DNA of 64,000 nucleotides, from positions 1-64,000 of the forward strand of contig NZ_JADIKJ010000014.1 in the NCBI RefSeq assembly GCF_044904675.1. Reading direction: 5' to 3'. Below the pieces are notes generated by a model. It saw nothing but the letters and a program-made list of their open reading frames with translations, was not told where the DNA came from and did not search any database. Within the stretch, counting starts at the first letter, position 1, and the number at the start of each line of letters is the position of its first letter. The DNA comes from Dyella_B jejuensis (GTDB lineage: Bacteria; Pseudomonadota; Gammaproteobacteria; Xanthomonadales; Rhodanobacteraceae). The translations under genes were made by a program, and so were the position numbers. Positions 27,367-37,211 of the stretch are shown here, one piece after another.

Positions 27367-28902
27367 ATGTCCCACGAAATCCTCAAGGCGCTCGGTCTTA
27401 GCGGCGAGCAGTCGGGCACCTATCTCGGCAAGGGCGAATGGTCGCGGCACACCGGCGCCGGCACGCTGCAGCCGTTGAACCCGGCCACCGGCGAGGTGAT
27501 CGGGACGGTACACGCTTCCAGCGCCGCCGATTACGAAACCATCGTCAAGCGTGCGCAGGAAGCCTTCAAGGTGTGGCGCATCACGCCCGCCCCGCAGCGT
27601 GGCGAGGCCGTGCGCCTGTGCGGCGAAGCGTTGCGCAAGCACAAGGATGCACTCGGTTCGCTGGTCGCGCTGGAGATGGGCAAGATCAAGCCCGAGGGCG
27701 ACGGCGAAGTGCAGGAGATGATCGACATCGCCGATTTCGCCGTGGGCCAGAGCCGCATGCTCTACGGCTACACCATGCATTCGGAACGGCCCGGCCATCG
27801 CATGTATGAGCAGTACCAGCCGCTGGGCATCGTGGGCATCATCAGCGCGTTCAATTTCCCGGTGGCGGTATGGGCGTGGAATGCGATGCTGGCCGCGATC
27901 TGCGGCGACATCTGCATCTGGAAGCCATCGCCGAAGACGCCGTTGTCGGCGATCGCGACAATGAAGATCTGCAACGAGGCGCTGAAGGCCGGCGGCTATC
28001 CGGACCTGTTCTTCCTGTTCAACGATGCCGGCACCGAGCTCTCGCAGGCATTCGTGGACGACCGGCGCATTCCGCTGATCAGCTTTACCGGCTCGACCAA
28101 GGTCGGCCGCCTGGTCGGCGAGCGCGTGGCCCATCGCATGGGCCGTTCGCTGCTGGAACTGGGCGGTAACAACGCCATCATCGTGGACGAAAGCGCGGAC
28201 CTGAAGCTGGCGATCCCGGCGATCGTGTTCGGCGCGGTCGGCACCGCCGGCCAGCGCTGCACCACCACGCGCCGGCTGTTCGTGCATGAGTCGATCATCG
28301 GCGAGGTCACCGACAAGCTGGTCGCCGCTTACAAGCAAGTGGAAAGCAAGATCGGCGATCCCACGCTGGCGACCACGCTGATGGGGCCGCTCAACAGCAA
28401 GGAAGCCGTCAGCGCGTATCTTTCCGCCATCGAGAAGGCCAAGGCCAGCGGCGGTACGGTACGTACCGGCGGCGCCGCGCTCACCGACCGCAAGGGCAAC
28501 TTCGTGCTGCCGGCCATCGTCACCGGCCTGCACAACAGCGACGAAGTGGTGCAGACGGAAACCTTCGCGCCGATCCTGTACGTGATGCCGTTCAAGACGC
28601 TGGACGAAGCCATCGAGCTGCAAAACAGCGTGCCGCAGGGCTTGTCCTCGTCGATCTTCACGCAGAACTTGAAGGCGGCCGAGCAGTACCTGTCCGCGGC
28701 GGGCTCGGATTGCGGGATCGCCAACGTCAATATCGGTACGTCCGGCGCCGAGATCGGCGGTGCGTTCGGCGGCGAGAAGGAAACCGGCGGCGGGCGCGAA
28801 TCCGGTTCGGACGCATGGAAGGTCTACATGCGCCGGCAGACCAACACCATCAACTATTCGGATTCGCTGCCGCTGGCGCAGGGCATCAAGTTCGATCTCT
28901 GA
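27367..28902 (+). CDS. amaB: Piperideine-6-carboxylate / aminoadipate-semialdehyde-type dehydrogenase (ALDH7 family)
   Basis: The 511-residue protein is an NAD(P)-dependent aldehyde dehydrogenase. FTGSTKVG (cofactor loop), the general-base Glu in LLELGGNNA and the nucleophile Cys in GTAGQRCTTTRR are all present. YGYTMHSERPGHRMYEQYQP and the N-terminal GLSGEQSGTYLGKGEW are typical of the ALDH7A1/AmaB group, which oxidises the lysine-derived semialdehyde to alpha-aminoadipate. The ATG at 27367 has CAGGAG at ideal spacing; a longer frame upstream is not used. It is followed by a palindrome and an SDR gene. Assignment within ALDH7 is by resemblance. Confidence 0.82.
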   Translation: MSHEILKALGLSGEQSGTYLGKGEWSRHTGAGTLQPLNPATGEVIGTVHASSAADYETIVKRAQEAFKVWRITPAPQRGEAVRLCGEALRKHKDALGSLVALEMGKIKPEGDGEVQEMIDIADFAVGQSRMLYGYTMHSERPGHRMYEQYQPLGIVGIISAFNFPVAVWAWNAMLAAICGDICIWKPSPKTPLSAIATMKICNEALKAGGYPDLFFLFNDAGTELSQAFVDDRRIPLISFTGSTKVGRLVGERVAHRMGRSLLELGGNNAIIVDESADLKLAIPAIVFGAVGTAGQRCTTTRRLFVHESIIGEVTDKLVAAYKQVESKIGDPTLATTLMGPLNSKEAVSAYLSAIEKAKASGGTVRTGGAALTDRKGNFVLPAIVTGLHNSDEVVQTETFAPILYVMPFKTLDEAIELQNSVPQGLSSSIFTQNLKAAEQYLSAAGSDCGIANVNIGTSGAEIGGAFGGEKETGGGRESGSDAWKVYMRRQTNTINYSDSLPLAQGIKFDL

Positions 28903-28911
28903 GGCGGCTTT

Positions 28912-28942
28912 GCATCCTCTCTCTCCCACGGGGAGAGGATGC
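28912..28942. repeat. Intergenic palindrome (CTCTCCC...GGGAGAG type), copy 1
   Basis: Arms GCATCCTCTC (28912-28921) and GAGAGGATGC (28933-28942) pair perfectly around CCCACGGG. The same type recurs at 36324-36344 and, imperfectly, at 51928-51950, always between genes. It may act as a weak transcription end or a REP-like dispersed repeat. Confidence 0.6.
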
Positions 28943-29085
28943 GGGTCAGGGACCATGCTCGCCGCCGCTGCCTTGTCGCAAGATGGTTCCCGCATCCTGC
29001 TTCCTGTTCGCCTCCCTGGCGGCGCCGTCCAGGCTCCTTAGTACTCCTTGGAAGGAGCCTGGATATCTTCAAGAAGGACTGTGGC

Positions 29086-29862
29086 ATGACCTCGCCCGCA
29101 CCATCCGCTCCGTTCGATTTTCGCGGTTATCGCATCGTCATCGCCGGCGGCAGCAAGGGCATCGGGCGCGGCATGGCACTGGCCTTTGCCGCTGCCGGCG
29201 CCGCCGTGTCGATCTGCGCGCGCGGACACGACGCGCTGGATGAAACGGCCGAGGCGATCGCCGCGCATGGCGTCACCGCGCACCGGCAATCCTGCGACCT
29301 GCGTGACGCAACCGCCATCGCTGCATACATCGCCAGTGCCGCGCAAGCGCTCGGCGGCATCGACGTGCTGGTCAACAACGCCACCGGCTATGGTCCTGAT
29401 GACAGCGACGAGGCGTGGCTGGCCGACTTCCATGTCGACCTGATGGCGGCCGTGCGTGCTTCGCGCGCTGCATTGCCGTATTTGTCTGCCTCTCCGCACG
29501 CCAGCATCCTGCACACCAGCTCGATCGCCGGGCTGCGGCCACGTCCCCATGGCGCCGCTTATGGCGCGATGAAAGCCGCTCTGTGCCACTACACCACCTC
29601 GCAGGCCTTGTCGCTGGCCGCGCAGCGCATTCGCGTCAACGCCGTCGCGCCGGGTTCGATCGATTTCGAGGGCGGGCTATGGGATCGCTGCAAGCGCGAA
29701 GATCCCGTGCGCTACGCCACCGTGCTGGCGAAAATTCCGTTCGGCCGCTACGGCACGCCGGAAGAAGTGGCGCACGCCGCCTTGTTCCTGTCCTCGCCCT
29801 GGGCCAGCTGGATCACCGGACAGACGCTGTGCGTCGACGGCGGCCAGCTGCTGAATGGATAA
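29086..29862 (+). CDS. Short-chain dehydrogenase/reductase (SDR)
   Basis: The 258-residue classical SDR binds NAD(P) through AGGSKGIGRG (residues about 22-31), has the NNATG segment and the catalytic Ser and Tyr/Lys (HTSSIAG and YGAMK), and ends with the usual DGGQLLNG. It follows the consensus for cytosolic oxidoreductases acting on alcohol/keto groups; the substrate cannot be predicted. The ATG at 29086 is preceded by AAGGA. An 11-bp-arm hairpin (29029-29039 with 29052-29062) lies just upstream and could affect expression. A methyltransferase gene starts 5 bases after its stop, so these two plus pyrD and murB form a tight same-direction run. Confidence 0.85.
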   Translation: MTSPAPSAPFDFRGYRIVIAGGSKGIGRGMALAFAAAGAAVSICARGHDALDETAEAIAAHGVTAHRQSCDLRDATAIAAYIASAAQALGGIDVLVNNATGYGPDDSDEAWLADFHVDLMAAVRASRAALPYLSASPHASILHTSSIAGLRPRPHGAAYGAMKAALCHYTTSQALSLAAQRIRVNAVAPGSIDFEGGLWDRCKREDPVRYATVLAKIPFGRYGTPEEVAHAALFLSSPWASWITGQTLCVDGGQLLNG

Positions 29863-29867
29863 ACCCT

Positions 29868-30635
29868 ATGAATAACCTGCGCAGCACTGAACGCTTCAGC
29901 GATCGCGTCGCCGACTACGTCCGTTACCGACCCACCTACCCGACCGCCCTGCTCGACTGGCTGCACCACGCGCAAGGTGTAACGCCCGACTGGAAGGTGG
30001 CCGACGTAGGCGCCGGCACCGGCATCTCCAGCAAGCTGTTCCTGGATGCCGGCCATAGCGTCATCGCGGTCGAACCGAATGCCGCCATGCGCGAGGCCGC
30101 ACTGGCGTGGCTGGCCAGCCATGCGCGCTTTCGCGCGGTGGACGGACGTGCCGATGCCACCACGCTGGACGACGCCAGCGTCGATCTCGTTTCGGTGGCA
30201 CAGGCGTTCCATTGGTTTGACCCGGCCAGCACGCGCCGCGAATTCCAGCGCATCCTGCGCCCGGGCGGCCTCGCCGCCATCTACTGGAATTCGCGCCGGC
30301 TTACCGGCACGCCGTTCCTGGAAGGCTATGAAGCACTGCTGCAAACCTATGGCACGGACTACACCAGCGTGGCCGAGCGCTATGCCGACGAGCCGCGCAT
30401 GCGCGAGTGGTTCGGCGCGGGCTGGCGCGGCACCGCTCATTTCGATCATGGCCAATTGCTCGATTTCGATGCCTTGCGCGGACGATTGATGTCGTCCTCC
30501 TATGCGCCGAAAGCCGGCCATCCCAAGCACGCGCCGATGATCGAGGCTTTGCGCATGCTGTTCGATGCCTGCCAGGTCGACGGCAAGATCAGCTTCGACT
30601 ACGACACCCGCGTTTACCTTGGCGAGATGTCCTGA
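29868..30635 (+). CDS. Class I SAM-dependent methyltransferase
   Basis: The 255-residue protein has the SAM-binding motif VADVGAGTGISSK, the acidic loop (VIAVEPN), a motif-II-like VDLVSVAQAFHWFD and motif III ILRPGG, as in the ubiE/methyltransferase-11 group. The phrase AQAFHWFD is common in trans-aconitate or small-acid methyltransferase relatives. The substrate is unknown. Its stop overlaps the start of pyrD (TGATG), indicating translational coupling. Confidence 0.85.
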   Translation: MNNLRSTERFSDRVADYVRYRPTYPTALLDWLHHAQGVTPDWKVADVGAGTGISSKLFLDAGHSVIAVEPNAAMREAALAWLASHARFRAVDGRADATTLDDASVDLVSVAQAFHWFDPASTRREFQRILRPGGLAAIYWNSRRLTGTPFLEGYEALLQTYGTDYTSVAERYADEPRMREWFGAGWRGTAHFDHGQLLDFDALRGRLMSSSYAPKAGHPKHAPMIEALRMLFDACQVDGKISFDYDTRVYLGEMS

Positions 30636-31672
30636 TGTACGACTGGATTCGCCCGTTGCTGTTCAAGCTCGATGCCGAGACCGCGCATGGGCTTACCCTT
30701 TATGGCCTGGATGTGGCCCATCGCAGCGGGCTAGGGCATTTCGTCGCCGCGCCGCCACCGGATTTACCCACCGAGGCGTTCGGCCTGCGTTTTCCGAACC
30801 CGGTCGGGCTTGCGGCCGGCCTGGATAAAAATGCCGCGCACCTGGATGCGCTGGGCGCGCTGGGTTTCGGCTTTATCGAAGTGGGCACGGTGACCCCGCG
30901 TCCGCAGCTTGGCAACGATCGCCCTCGCCTGTTCCGCCTGCCACAACATGAAGCCATCATCAATCGCATGGGCTTCAATAACGAAGGCGTGGATGCGCTG
31001 GTGCGCAACGTGCAGAAGTCCAGCTATCGCGGCGTGCTGGGCATCAATATCGGCAAGAACAAGGACACGCCCAACGAAAAGGCGGCGGACGATTACCTGT
31101 TCTGCCTGGAGCGCGTGTATGCGCATGCCAGCTACATCACGGTGAACATCTCCTCGCCCAACACCAAGGGACTGCGCGACCTGCAGGAAGAAGCGACCTT
31201 GCGCCGCTTTATCGAAATACTGCGCGAAACGCAGGAGCGGCTCGGCTCCCAGCAAGGCAAGCGCAAGCCGATGCTGCTGAAAATTGCCCCGGACCTGGGC
31301 GAAGCCGAGCTGGACAGCATTGCCGAGGTCCTGCTGAGCACCGGTATCGACGGCGTGATCTGCACCAATACCACCATCGACCATCGCACCGTTGCCGACG
31401 ATCCCCTGGGCAACGAGACCGGCGGACTGTCCGGCAGACCATTGCTGGCGCGCTCGACCGACGTCGTGCGCGGCATGCACCGCCGGCTGGGCGGCCGCAT
31501 CGGCCTCATCGGCGTGGGCGGCATTCTCGAAGGCGACCATGCCGCGGAAAAACTCGCAGCTGGCGCCGCGCTGGTGCAAATCTATTCCGGCCTGATCTAC
31601 CGCGGTCCGGCGTTGATCGCCGAATGCGCGAACGAAATCCGCCGCCAGCAGGAATCGCGCGATGGCGGTTGA
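30635..31672 (+). CDS. pyrD: Dihydroorotate dehydrogenase (quinone), class 2
   Basis: The 345-residue enzyme oxidises dihydroorotate to orotate in pyrimidine synthesis, passing electrons to quinone at the inner membrane. The N-terminal membrane-associating helices (MYDWIRPLLFKLDAETAHG) mark class 2. FMN-binding and catalytic motifs are visible: GLAAGLDKNA, NRMGFNNEG, the active-site Ser in TVNISSPNTKGL, LLKIAPD, TNTT and GVGGI. Length matches the family. It overlaps the methyltransferase stop and the murB start. Confidence 0.97.
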   Translation: MYDWIRPLLFKLDAETAHGLTLYGLDVAHRSGLGHFVAAPPPDLPTEAFGLRFPNPVGLAAGLDKNAAHLDALGALGFGFIEVGTVTPRPQLGNDRPRLFRLPQHEAIINRMGFNNEGVDALVRNVQKSSYRGVLGINIGKNKDTPNEKAADDYLFCLERVYAHASYITVNISSPNTKGLRDLQEEATLRRFIEILRETQERLGSQQGKRKPMLLKIAPDLGEAELDSIAEVLLSTGIDGVICTNTTIDHRTVADDPLGNETGGLSGRPLLARSTDVVRGMHRRLGGRIGLIGVGGILEGDHAAEKLAAGAALVQIYSGLIYRGPALIAECANEIRRQQESRDGG

Positions 31673-32711
31673 GCGCGTGGACATGGGCGGCTATACGCTG
31701 ATCGAACATGCGCCGCTGCTTACGCGCAACACCCTGCGCGTGGCCGCGCGCGCGAAACTGCTGGCCGAAGTGCGCGATGCCAGCAAGCTGCCGGAGCTGC
31801 TCGACTTTCCCGCCGTCGGCCATGGTCGCCTGCTGGTGCTGGGCGAAGGCAGCAACATCCTGTTGACCGGCGATGTTGACGGCACCGTGCTGGCGATGGA
31901 AACGCGCGGCGTGCACGTCGAACAGGATGGCGACCTAGCACGCATTGCTGTCGCTGCCGGCGAGCGTTGGGACGATTTCGTGCGCTGGACGCTGGGGCAA
32001 GGCTTTGCCGGCCTGGAAAACCTGATCCTGATCCCGGGCACGGTCGGTGCGGCGCCGATCCAGAACATCGGGGCCTATGGCACCGAAGTGGCCGAATTCA
32101 TCGAGAGCGTGGAAGCCTGGGACCGGATCGAGCGACACGTGGTGACGCTGGATCGCACCGACTGCGCCTTCGCCTATCGTGATTCGCTGTTCAAGCGCGA
32201 AGCGGACCGCTTCATCGTTACCGCCGTGCGCTTCGCCCTGCCTCGACAGCACGCCTTGCGGCTGGATTACGCCGGCATCCGCGAAGAACTGGCACGCATG
32301 GGCGTGGACAAACCCGCGCCGTTTCATGTCGCCGAAGCCGTGGTGCACCTGCGCACGCGCAAACTGCCCGACCCGGCGGTCATCGGCAATGCCGGCAGCT
32401 TCTTCAAAAATCCGCTCGTCGATGCCGTGCAAGGCGAAACACTCAAGCGCGAGCATGCCGCCCTGGTCGCATGGCCCGGCAACGATGCACGCTGGAAGTT
32501 GTCCGCCGCCTGGCTGATCGAAGCGGCCGGCTTCAAGGGGCTGCGCGAGGGCGATGCCGGCATTTCCAACCGCCATGCGCTGGTGCTGGTCAATCATGGG
32601 AAAGCCAGCGGCGAGGAACTATGGGACTTTGCGCAACGGGTGATCGAAGGTGTCCGCGAGCGCTTCGGCGTAACGCTGGAACCGGAGCCCATGGTGATCG
32701 GCAAGCGCTGA
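31662..32711 (+). CDS. murB: UDP-N-acetylenolpyruvoylglucosamine reductase
   Basis: MurB makes UDP-N-acetylmuramate for peptidoglycan using NADPH and FAD. The 349-residue protein shows the FAD segments LVLGEGSNIL and LIPGTVGAAPIQNIGAYG, the catalytic Ser in NAGSFFKNP and the C-terminal Glu (LEPEPMVIG), as in type I MurB of E. coli. The start overlaps the end of pyrD by 11 bases, so the two are translationally coupled, an arrangement common in Xanthomonadales. Confidence 0.96.
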   Translation: MAVERVDMGGYTLIEHAPLLTRNTLRVAARAKLLAEVRDASKLPELLDFPAVGHGRLLVLGEGSNILLTGDVDGTVLAMETRGVHVEQDGDLARIAVAAGERWDDFVRWTLGQGFAGLENLILIPGTVGAAPIQNIGAYGTEVAEFIESVEAWDRIERHVVTLDRTDCAFAYRDSLFKREADRFIVTAVRFALPRQHALRLDYAGIREELARMGVDKPAPFHVAEAVVHLRTRKLPDPAVIGNAGSFFKNPLVDAVQGETLKREHAALVAWPGNDARWKLSAAWLIEAAGFKGLREGDAGISNRHALVLVNHGKASGEELWDFAQRVIEGVRERFGVTLEPEPMVIGKR

Positions 32712-32834
32712 TCCTGTCTGGACCGTGCGCAACCGGGTGACCTGGTTTTTGACGTCCGCCGCTGCCTTTACGGAAATCAAAGCAACGCTTTGCCAAGATG
32801 ACCGCCTTGCCTGGTTCACGCAAGGAACTGCGCC

Positions 32835-34565
32835 ATGAGTATCCGCAACGTTGCCGATGTGCTGGTTGAAACGCTGGCGCACGCTGGCGTGAAACGTATC
32901 CACGGCCTGGTCGGCGACAGCCTCAACGGCATCACCGAATCGCTGCGCCAACGCCGGGACCTGCAGTGGATCCATTACCGGCACGAAGAGGCAGCCGCCT
33001 TTGCCGCCGGCGCCGAAGCGCAACTCACCGGCGAACTGGCGGTATGCGCCGGCTCATGCGGGCCGGGCAACCTGCATCTGATCAATGGCCTTTACGATGC
33101 GCAGCGCTCACGCACGCCGGTGCTGGCGATCGCGGCGCACATTCCCTCGGTGGAAATCGGTTCCGGCTATTTCCAGGAGACGCATCCGCAGAACCTGTTT
33201 CGCGAGTGCAGCCATTACTGCGAGCTGGTCAGCAGCGCGTCGCAGATCCATCGCGCCGTGGAGATCGCCATTCGCACGGCGGTAGGACAACGCGGCGTTT
33301 CCGTGCTGGTGATTCCGGGCGACGTGGCCTTGAGCGAAGCCAGCGGACCGGTCGCCACCGCGGCCAGCCTGTTGCCCGCGGCGCCCAGGGTGATACCCGC
33401 CGATGCCCAGCTGGATCAACTTGCCGCGTTGCTCGGCAACGGCCGCAAAGTCACCTTGTTCTGCGGACGCGGTTGCGCCGGTGCGCATGACGAAGTGGTC
33501 AAGCTGGCCGAAACCTTGCAGGCACCGGTGGTGCACGCGCTGGGCGGCAAGGAGCACGTCGAATGGGACAACCCCTACGACGTGGGCATGACTGGCCTGA
33601 TCGGCTTCAGCTCCGGCTACGAAGCCATGATGAACTGCGACACCTTGCTGCTGCTCGGTACCGATTTCCCCTATCGCCAGTTTTTTCCGGACCACGCGAA
33701 AATCTGCCAGATCGACCTGCGCGCGGAAAACCTCGGGCGCCGCTGCCATCTCGACCTCGGCCTGGTCGGCGAGGTAGGCGCCACGCTCGCCGCCTTGTTG
33801 CCGCGATTGAAAGCTGCCGGCGACAACACGCATTTGAAGCAAAGCCTGGCGCATTACAAGAAGGCGCGCGAAGGTCTCAACGATCTCGCCGTCGGCAAGC
33901 CCGGCAGCAAGCCGATCCATCCGCAGTACGTCGCCAAGGTGGTCAGCGATATCGCCAGCGACGATGCCGTCTTCACCTGCGACGTCGGCACGCCAACCAT
34001 CTGGGCGGCTCGCTACCTGCACATGAATGGCAAGCGCCGGCTGCTCGGTTCGTTCGTGCACGGCTCGATGGCCAATGCGATGCCGCAAGCAATCGGTGCG
34101 CAAACCGCCTATCCTTCGCGGCAAATCGTCAGCCTGTCCGGCGATGGCGGCTTCGCCATGCTGATGGGTGACTTGCTTACCCTGGTGCAACATCAGCTGC
34201 CGGTGAAGATCGTGGTGTTCAATAACGGTACGCTCGGCTTCGTCGAACTCGAAATGAAAGCGTCCGGCTTCCTGCCGACCGGCGTCAGCCTGGATAACCC
34301 CGATTTCTCCGCCCTCGCCCGCGCCGCCGGCATATATGGCGTGCGGGTCGAAGATCCGGGCGAGCTGGAAAGCGCAGTGCGCGATGCGTTCGCGCACCGT
34401 GGGCCGGCGCTGGTCGATGTGGTGACCAACCGGCAGGAACTGTCGATGCCGCCGAAGATTCAAGTGGAACAGATGAAAGGCTTCAGCTTGTGGGCATTGC
34501 GCACGGTCATGAACGGTCGTGGCGACGAACTGATCGACCTGGCGCGCAGCAATCTTCGCCGCTAG
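32835..34565 (+). CDS. poxB: Pyruvate dehydrogenase (quinone) / pyruvate oxidase
   Basis: The 576-residue thiamine-diphosphate enzyme should convert pyruvate to acetate and CO2 with electron transfer to ubiquinone. The catalytic Glu lies in HEEAAAFAAG, the FAD-binding middle domain includes GMTGLIGFSSG, and the ThDP/Mg site is GDGGFAMLMGDL...VVFNNG. The C-terminal end (ELIDLARSNLRR) resembles the membrane-binding helix of PoxB. Length matches E. coli PoxB (572). It is a single gene; the convergent murJ begins 10 bases after its stop. Confidence 0.92.
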   Translation: MSIRNVADVLVETLAHAGVKRIHGLVGDSLNGITESLRQRRDLQWIHYRHEEAAAFAAGAEAQLTGELAVCAGSCGPGNLHLINGLYDAQRSRTPVLAIAAHIPSVEIGSGYFQETHPQNLFRECSHYCELVSSASQIHRAVEIAIRTAVGQRGVSVLVIPGDVALSEASGPVATAASLLPAAPRVIPADAQLDQLAALLGNGRKVTLFCGRGCAGAHDEVVKLAETLQAPVVHALGGKEHVEWDNPYDVGMTGLIGFSSGYEAMMNCDTLLLLGTDFPYRQFFPDHAKICQIDLRAENLGRRCHLDLGLVGEVGATLAALLPRLKAAGDNTHLKQSLAHYKKAREGLNDLAVGKPGSKPIHPQYVAKVVSDIASDDAVFTCDVGTPTIWAARYLHMNGKRRLLGSFVHGSMANAMPQAIGAQTAYPSRQIVSLSGDGGFAMLMGDLLTLVQHQLPVKIVVFNNGTLGFVELEMKASGFLPTGVSLDNPDFSALARAAGIYGVRVEDPGELESAVRDAFAHRGPALVDVVTNRQELSMPPKIQVEQMKGFSLWALRTVMNGRGDELIDLARSNLRR

Positions 34566-34574
34566 GCGCTGCGC

Positions 34575-36170
34575 TCAGCCCAACCTGCGGCCGGTAACGC
34601 GACGCAGAAGCTTGCCGATCACTTCCACGCAGACCTTGATGCGCAGCAAATAGGTGATGGTGAAATAAGCGATGCCGTATGCGGACAGCACGAACGCCGC
34701 CGTCATGATCGGCCCGTGATCCGGCAGGTAGTGCTCGACGAGGCACGCGGCCAGGGCCGCTGCCAGCGCCGAGGTCCATAGCTTGGCCATCATCGACGCC
34801 GGCACGCCGGTGGGCCCGAGCTTCTTATTCAACTTGCTGCGCAAGAGATGGAACTCGATCCAGCCAGCCACGCCAGCCGACGCGGTCAGGCCGACCGCGC
34901 CCCACTGCGCCGGGACGCCCAGCCATCCGGGCAGCAACAACGCACTGGCCAGGCCCAGCACGGCCGTAAAGGCCAAGCGCACCAGCGCGAAGCGCAGCGG
35001 CGTGCGCGTATCGCGCATGGCGTAATACGTAGAGGCGTAAAGCCGTCCGAAGGTAGAAGCCAGCAAGCCTACGCCGGAACCGGCCAGGATCGCCCATACA
35101 TAACGCGAATCCTTGCTGGTGAAGGCGCCGGATTGATAAAGCGCGGCCACCACTACATTGCCCAAGGCAAAGAACGCCATCGACGAAGGCACGATGAAGA
35201 ACGCGATGCGCTCCAGCCCACCGTTGAGCCGCGCGGACAATTTACCCGCCACTTCGGCATCGACTTCATCGCCCGCCATGCGCGAAAGCGTCGGCAGTTC
35301 GGATGCGGAAATCGCCATGCCGAACAGGCTTACCGGCAGCAGGTTGATGGACGACGCCGTGGTCATGCCAGCGATCGCGCCACTGCCCAGCAAGGTGGAA
35401 ATGGCCTGATCCACGAACGCGCTGATCTGCACCACGCCGCGGCCCACCGCCACGCCGAGGAAACTGCCGCCCACTTGCTTTACATGCGCGCTGCGCAGAT
35501 CGAATCGCAGGCGCATGCCGGGCACCAGCTTCAGTACCGGCCCCAGCTGCACCAGGAATTGCAGCAGGCAACCCAGCACCGTGCCCCAGGCCAGGTACAC
35601 GATCAGGCGGTCGGCATCCAGGTGGCGGAACGCCAGCATGGTCAGGATCATCGATAGGTTCCAGACCACCGGCGCCGCATACGAAAGGAAAAACTTGTGA
35701 TGGCTATTGAGGATGCCCAGGCACCAGGCCGACCACACCAGGATGCCGGTACCGGGAAACAGGATGCGCACGATCAGGATGGTCAGCGCGCGTTTTTCGC
35801 CGGTATAGCCGGGCGCGATCAGCCAGAGCAGGTATGGCGTCGCCAGCACGCCCAGCGCGACGATCACCGAAATCAGCAGCGCCAGCACCGCCGCGATGGC
35901 TCCTGCGAGGCGATCGGCATCTTCCTGCTTATGCTGCGCCAGCAGGCGCGCATACACCGGAATGAACGACGCCGATAGCACGCCTTCGCCGAACAGGTTC
36001 TGCAAGAAGTTGGGCACGCGCAACGCGGCGCTGAAAATGTCCGCCGCGTCGGAAAGGCCAAAATAATGGGAAAACACCCGCTGCCGCGCCAGCCCGAACA
36101 GGCGGCTGCACAGAATGCCCGCCCCGACCAGCAAGGCATGTCCACGGCCCGCCTCTTTCGTCATACCCAT
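34575..36170 (-). CDS. murJ: Lipid II flippase
   Basis: The 531-residue protein is a multi-helix MOP-superfamily carrier that moves lipid II across the inner membrane. The N-terminal RLFGLARQRVFSHYFG and the helices with ADIFSAALRVPNFLQNLF and GEGVLSASFIPVYARLL are signature MurJ/MviN sequence; 14 hydrophobic helices are apparent over the full length. It converges with poxB with almost no gap. A second ATG six bases in (MTKEAG) could be the start. Confidence 0.95.
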   Translation of the reverse strand: MGMTKEAGRGHALLVGAGILCSRLFGLARQRVFSHYFGLSDAADIFSAALRVPNFLQNLFGEGVLSASFIPVYARLLAQHKQEDADRLAGAIAAVLALLISVIVALGVLATPYLLWLIAPGYTGEKRALTILIVRILFPGTGILVWSAWCLGILNSHHKFFLSYAAPVVWNLSMILTMLAFRHLDADRLIVYLAWGTVLGCLLQFLVQLGPVLKLVPGMRLRFDLRSAHVKQVGGSFLGVAVGRGVVQISAFVDQAISTLLGSGAIAGMTTASSINLLPVSLFGMAISASELPTLSRMAGDEVDAEVAGKLSARLNGGLERIAFFIVPSSMAFFALGNVVVAALYQSGAFTSKDSRYVWAILAGSGVGLLASTFGRLYASTYYAMRDTRTPLRFALVRLAFTAVLGLASALLLPGWLGVPAQWGAVGLTASAGVAGWIEFHLLRSKLNKKLGPTGVPASMMAKLWTSALAAALAACLVEHYLPDHGPIMTAAFVLSAYGIAYFTITYLLRIKVCVEVIGKLLRRVTGRRLG

Positions 36171-36323
36171 CCGTGCTGCCGGAAAAACGCCAAGCGTAGC
36201 ATTGCTGCGGGCTTGTTCCGCTCTGGCTTGGAGAGAGGATTGGGACCAGGAAGCCTATTTGCGAAATAGGGTCCGAAACGCGCTCGAATGGAAAATCGGG
36301 CGAGGTTGTCCCCTCACCTCAAT

Positions 36324-36344
36324 CCTCTCCCCGGAGGGGAGAGG
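36324..36344. repeat. Intergenic palindrome (CTCTCCC...GGGAGAG type), copy 2
   Basis: CCTCTCCCC and GGGGAGAGG form a perfect 9-bp arm palindrome with a GGA loop in the gap between two minus-strand genes (murJ and the YccA-like gene). It is the same type as 28912-28942. Confidence 0.6.
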
Positions 36345-36390
36345 AAGAAAAGCTGGCGATTCGATTCTCTGCCGAGGGGAAAACGAAAGC

Positions 36391-37146
36391 TTAGCGACGA
36401 GCCTTCGACAACAGCCGCAGCAATTCCATATACAGCCACACCAGCGTGACCATCAGCGCGAACGCGCCGTACCACTCCATGTACTTCGGCGCGCCCTGTT
36501 GCGCGGCACGGTCGATCATGTCGAAATCGAGCACGAGGTTGAACGCCGCCAATCCCACCACCAGCAGGCTGAAGCCGATGCCCATCGCACCGGTGTCGTG
36601 GATAAAGGGAATCTGGATATGGGTGAACGCACGCAGCGCCATGTCCGCCACGTATAACAACGCAATGCCGCCGGTGGCAGCCACCACGCCCATGCGGAAC
36701 TTGTCGGTGACCTTGATCCAGCCCGCGCGATACACCAGCAGCATCACCGCCAGCACGCCCACGGTCAGCATCACTGCCTGCAGCACGATGCCGGGAAAGC
36801 GAAGTTCCATCAGCGCCGACATGCCGCCGAGCGCAAAACCTTCCGCGATCGCATACAAGGGCGCGCCGATGCCGGCCCAACGCGGCATGAAGCTGGTGAT
36901 AAGCGCCAGCACCAGGCCGGCCAGCAAGCCACCCCACATGAAGGGACTGATCGCCGCCATGGCCGCGCCGATGTCACCACCCGCGGCCACATCGGCGAAG
37001 CGCTGCCAGGTCCAGCCGCCGGTGATGACCGCCAGCACCAGCAACAGGGCGGTGCGTGCCACGGTGCCGTTCATGGTCATGCGCTCGCCGGTGACCGGCA
37101 GCCCCTGGAACGCCTTGTTGCGCAGTACCGGATTTCCTGATGGCAT
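36391..37146 (-). CDS. Bax inhibitor-1/YccA-like membrane protein
   Basis: The 251-residue protein has seven hydrophobic helices, including ALLLVLAVITGGWTWQRF, GLLAGLVLALITSF and LVVGLAAFNLVLDFDMID. The last segment carries the Asp residues (DFDMID) that form the pH-sensing di-aspartyl site in the Bax inhibitor-1 family. Bacterial members such as YetJ are calcium-leak channels; YccA interacts with FtsH. The specific role here is not known. The start (MPSGNPVLRNKAFQG) fits the long polar N-terminus of this subgroup. Confidence 0.88.
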   Translation of the reverse strand: MPSGNPVLRNKAFQGLPVTGERMTMNGTVARTALLLVLAVITGGWTWQRFADVAAGGDIGAAMAAISPFMWGGLLAGLVLALITSFMPRWAGIGAPLYAIAEGFALGGMSALMELRFPGIVLQAVMLTVGVLAVMLLVYRAGWIKVTDKFRMGVVAATGGIALLYVADMALRAFTHIQIPFIHDTGAMGIGFSLLVVGLAAFNLVLDFDMIDRAAQQGAPKYMEWYGAFALMVTLVWLYMELLRLLSKARR

Positions 37147-37211
37147 GGTTACTCCTGGATATTCAGTTCATCGGATCGGACGCCGATCCTAGCCAATGGT
37201 CCGATAGCCGC

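Noticed and set aside
27355..28995. 546-residue minus-strand open frame opposite the ALDH7 gene
   Set aside because: It is antisense to a gene with complete ALDH motifs and shows no family features.
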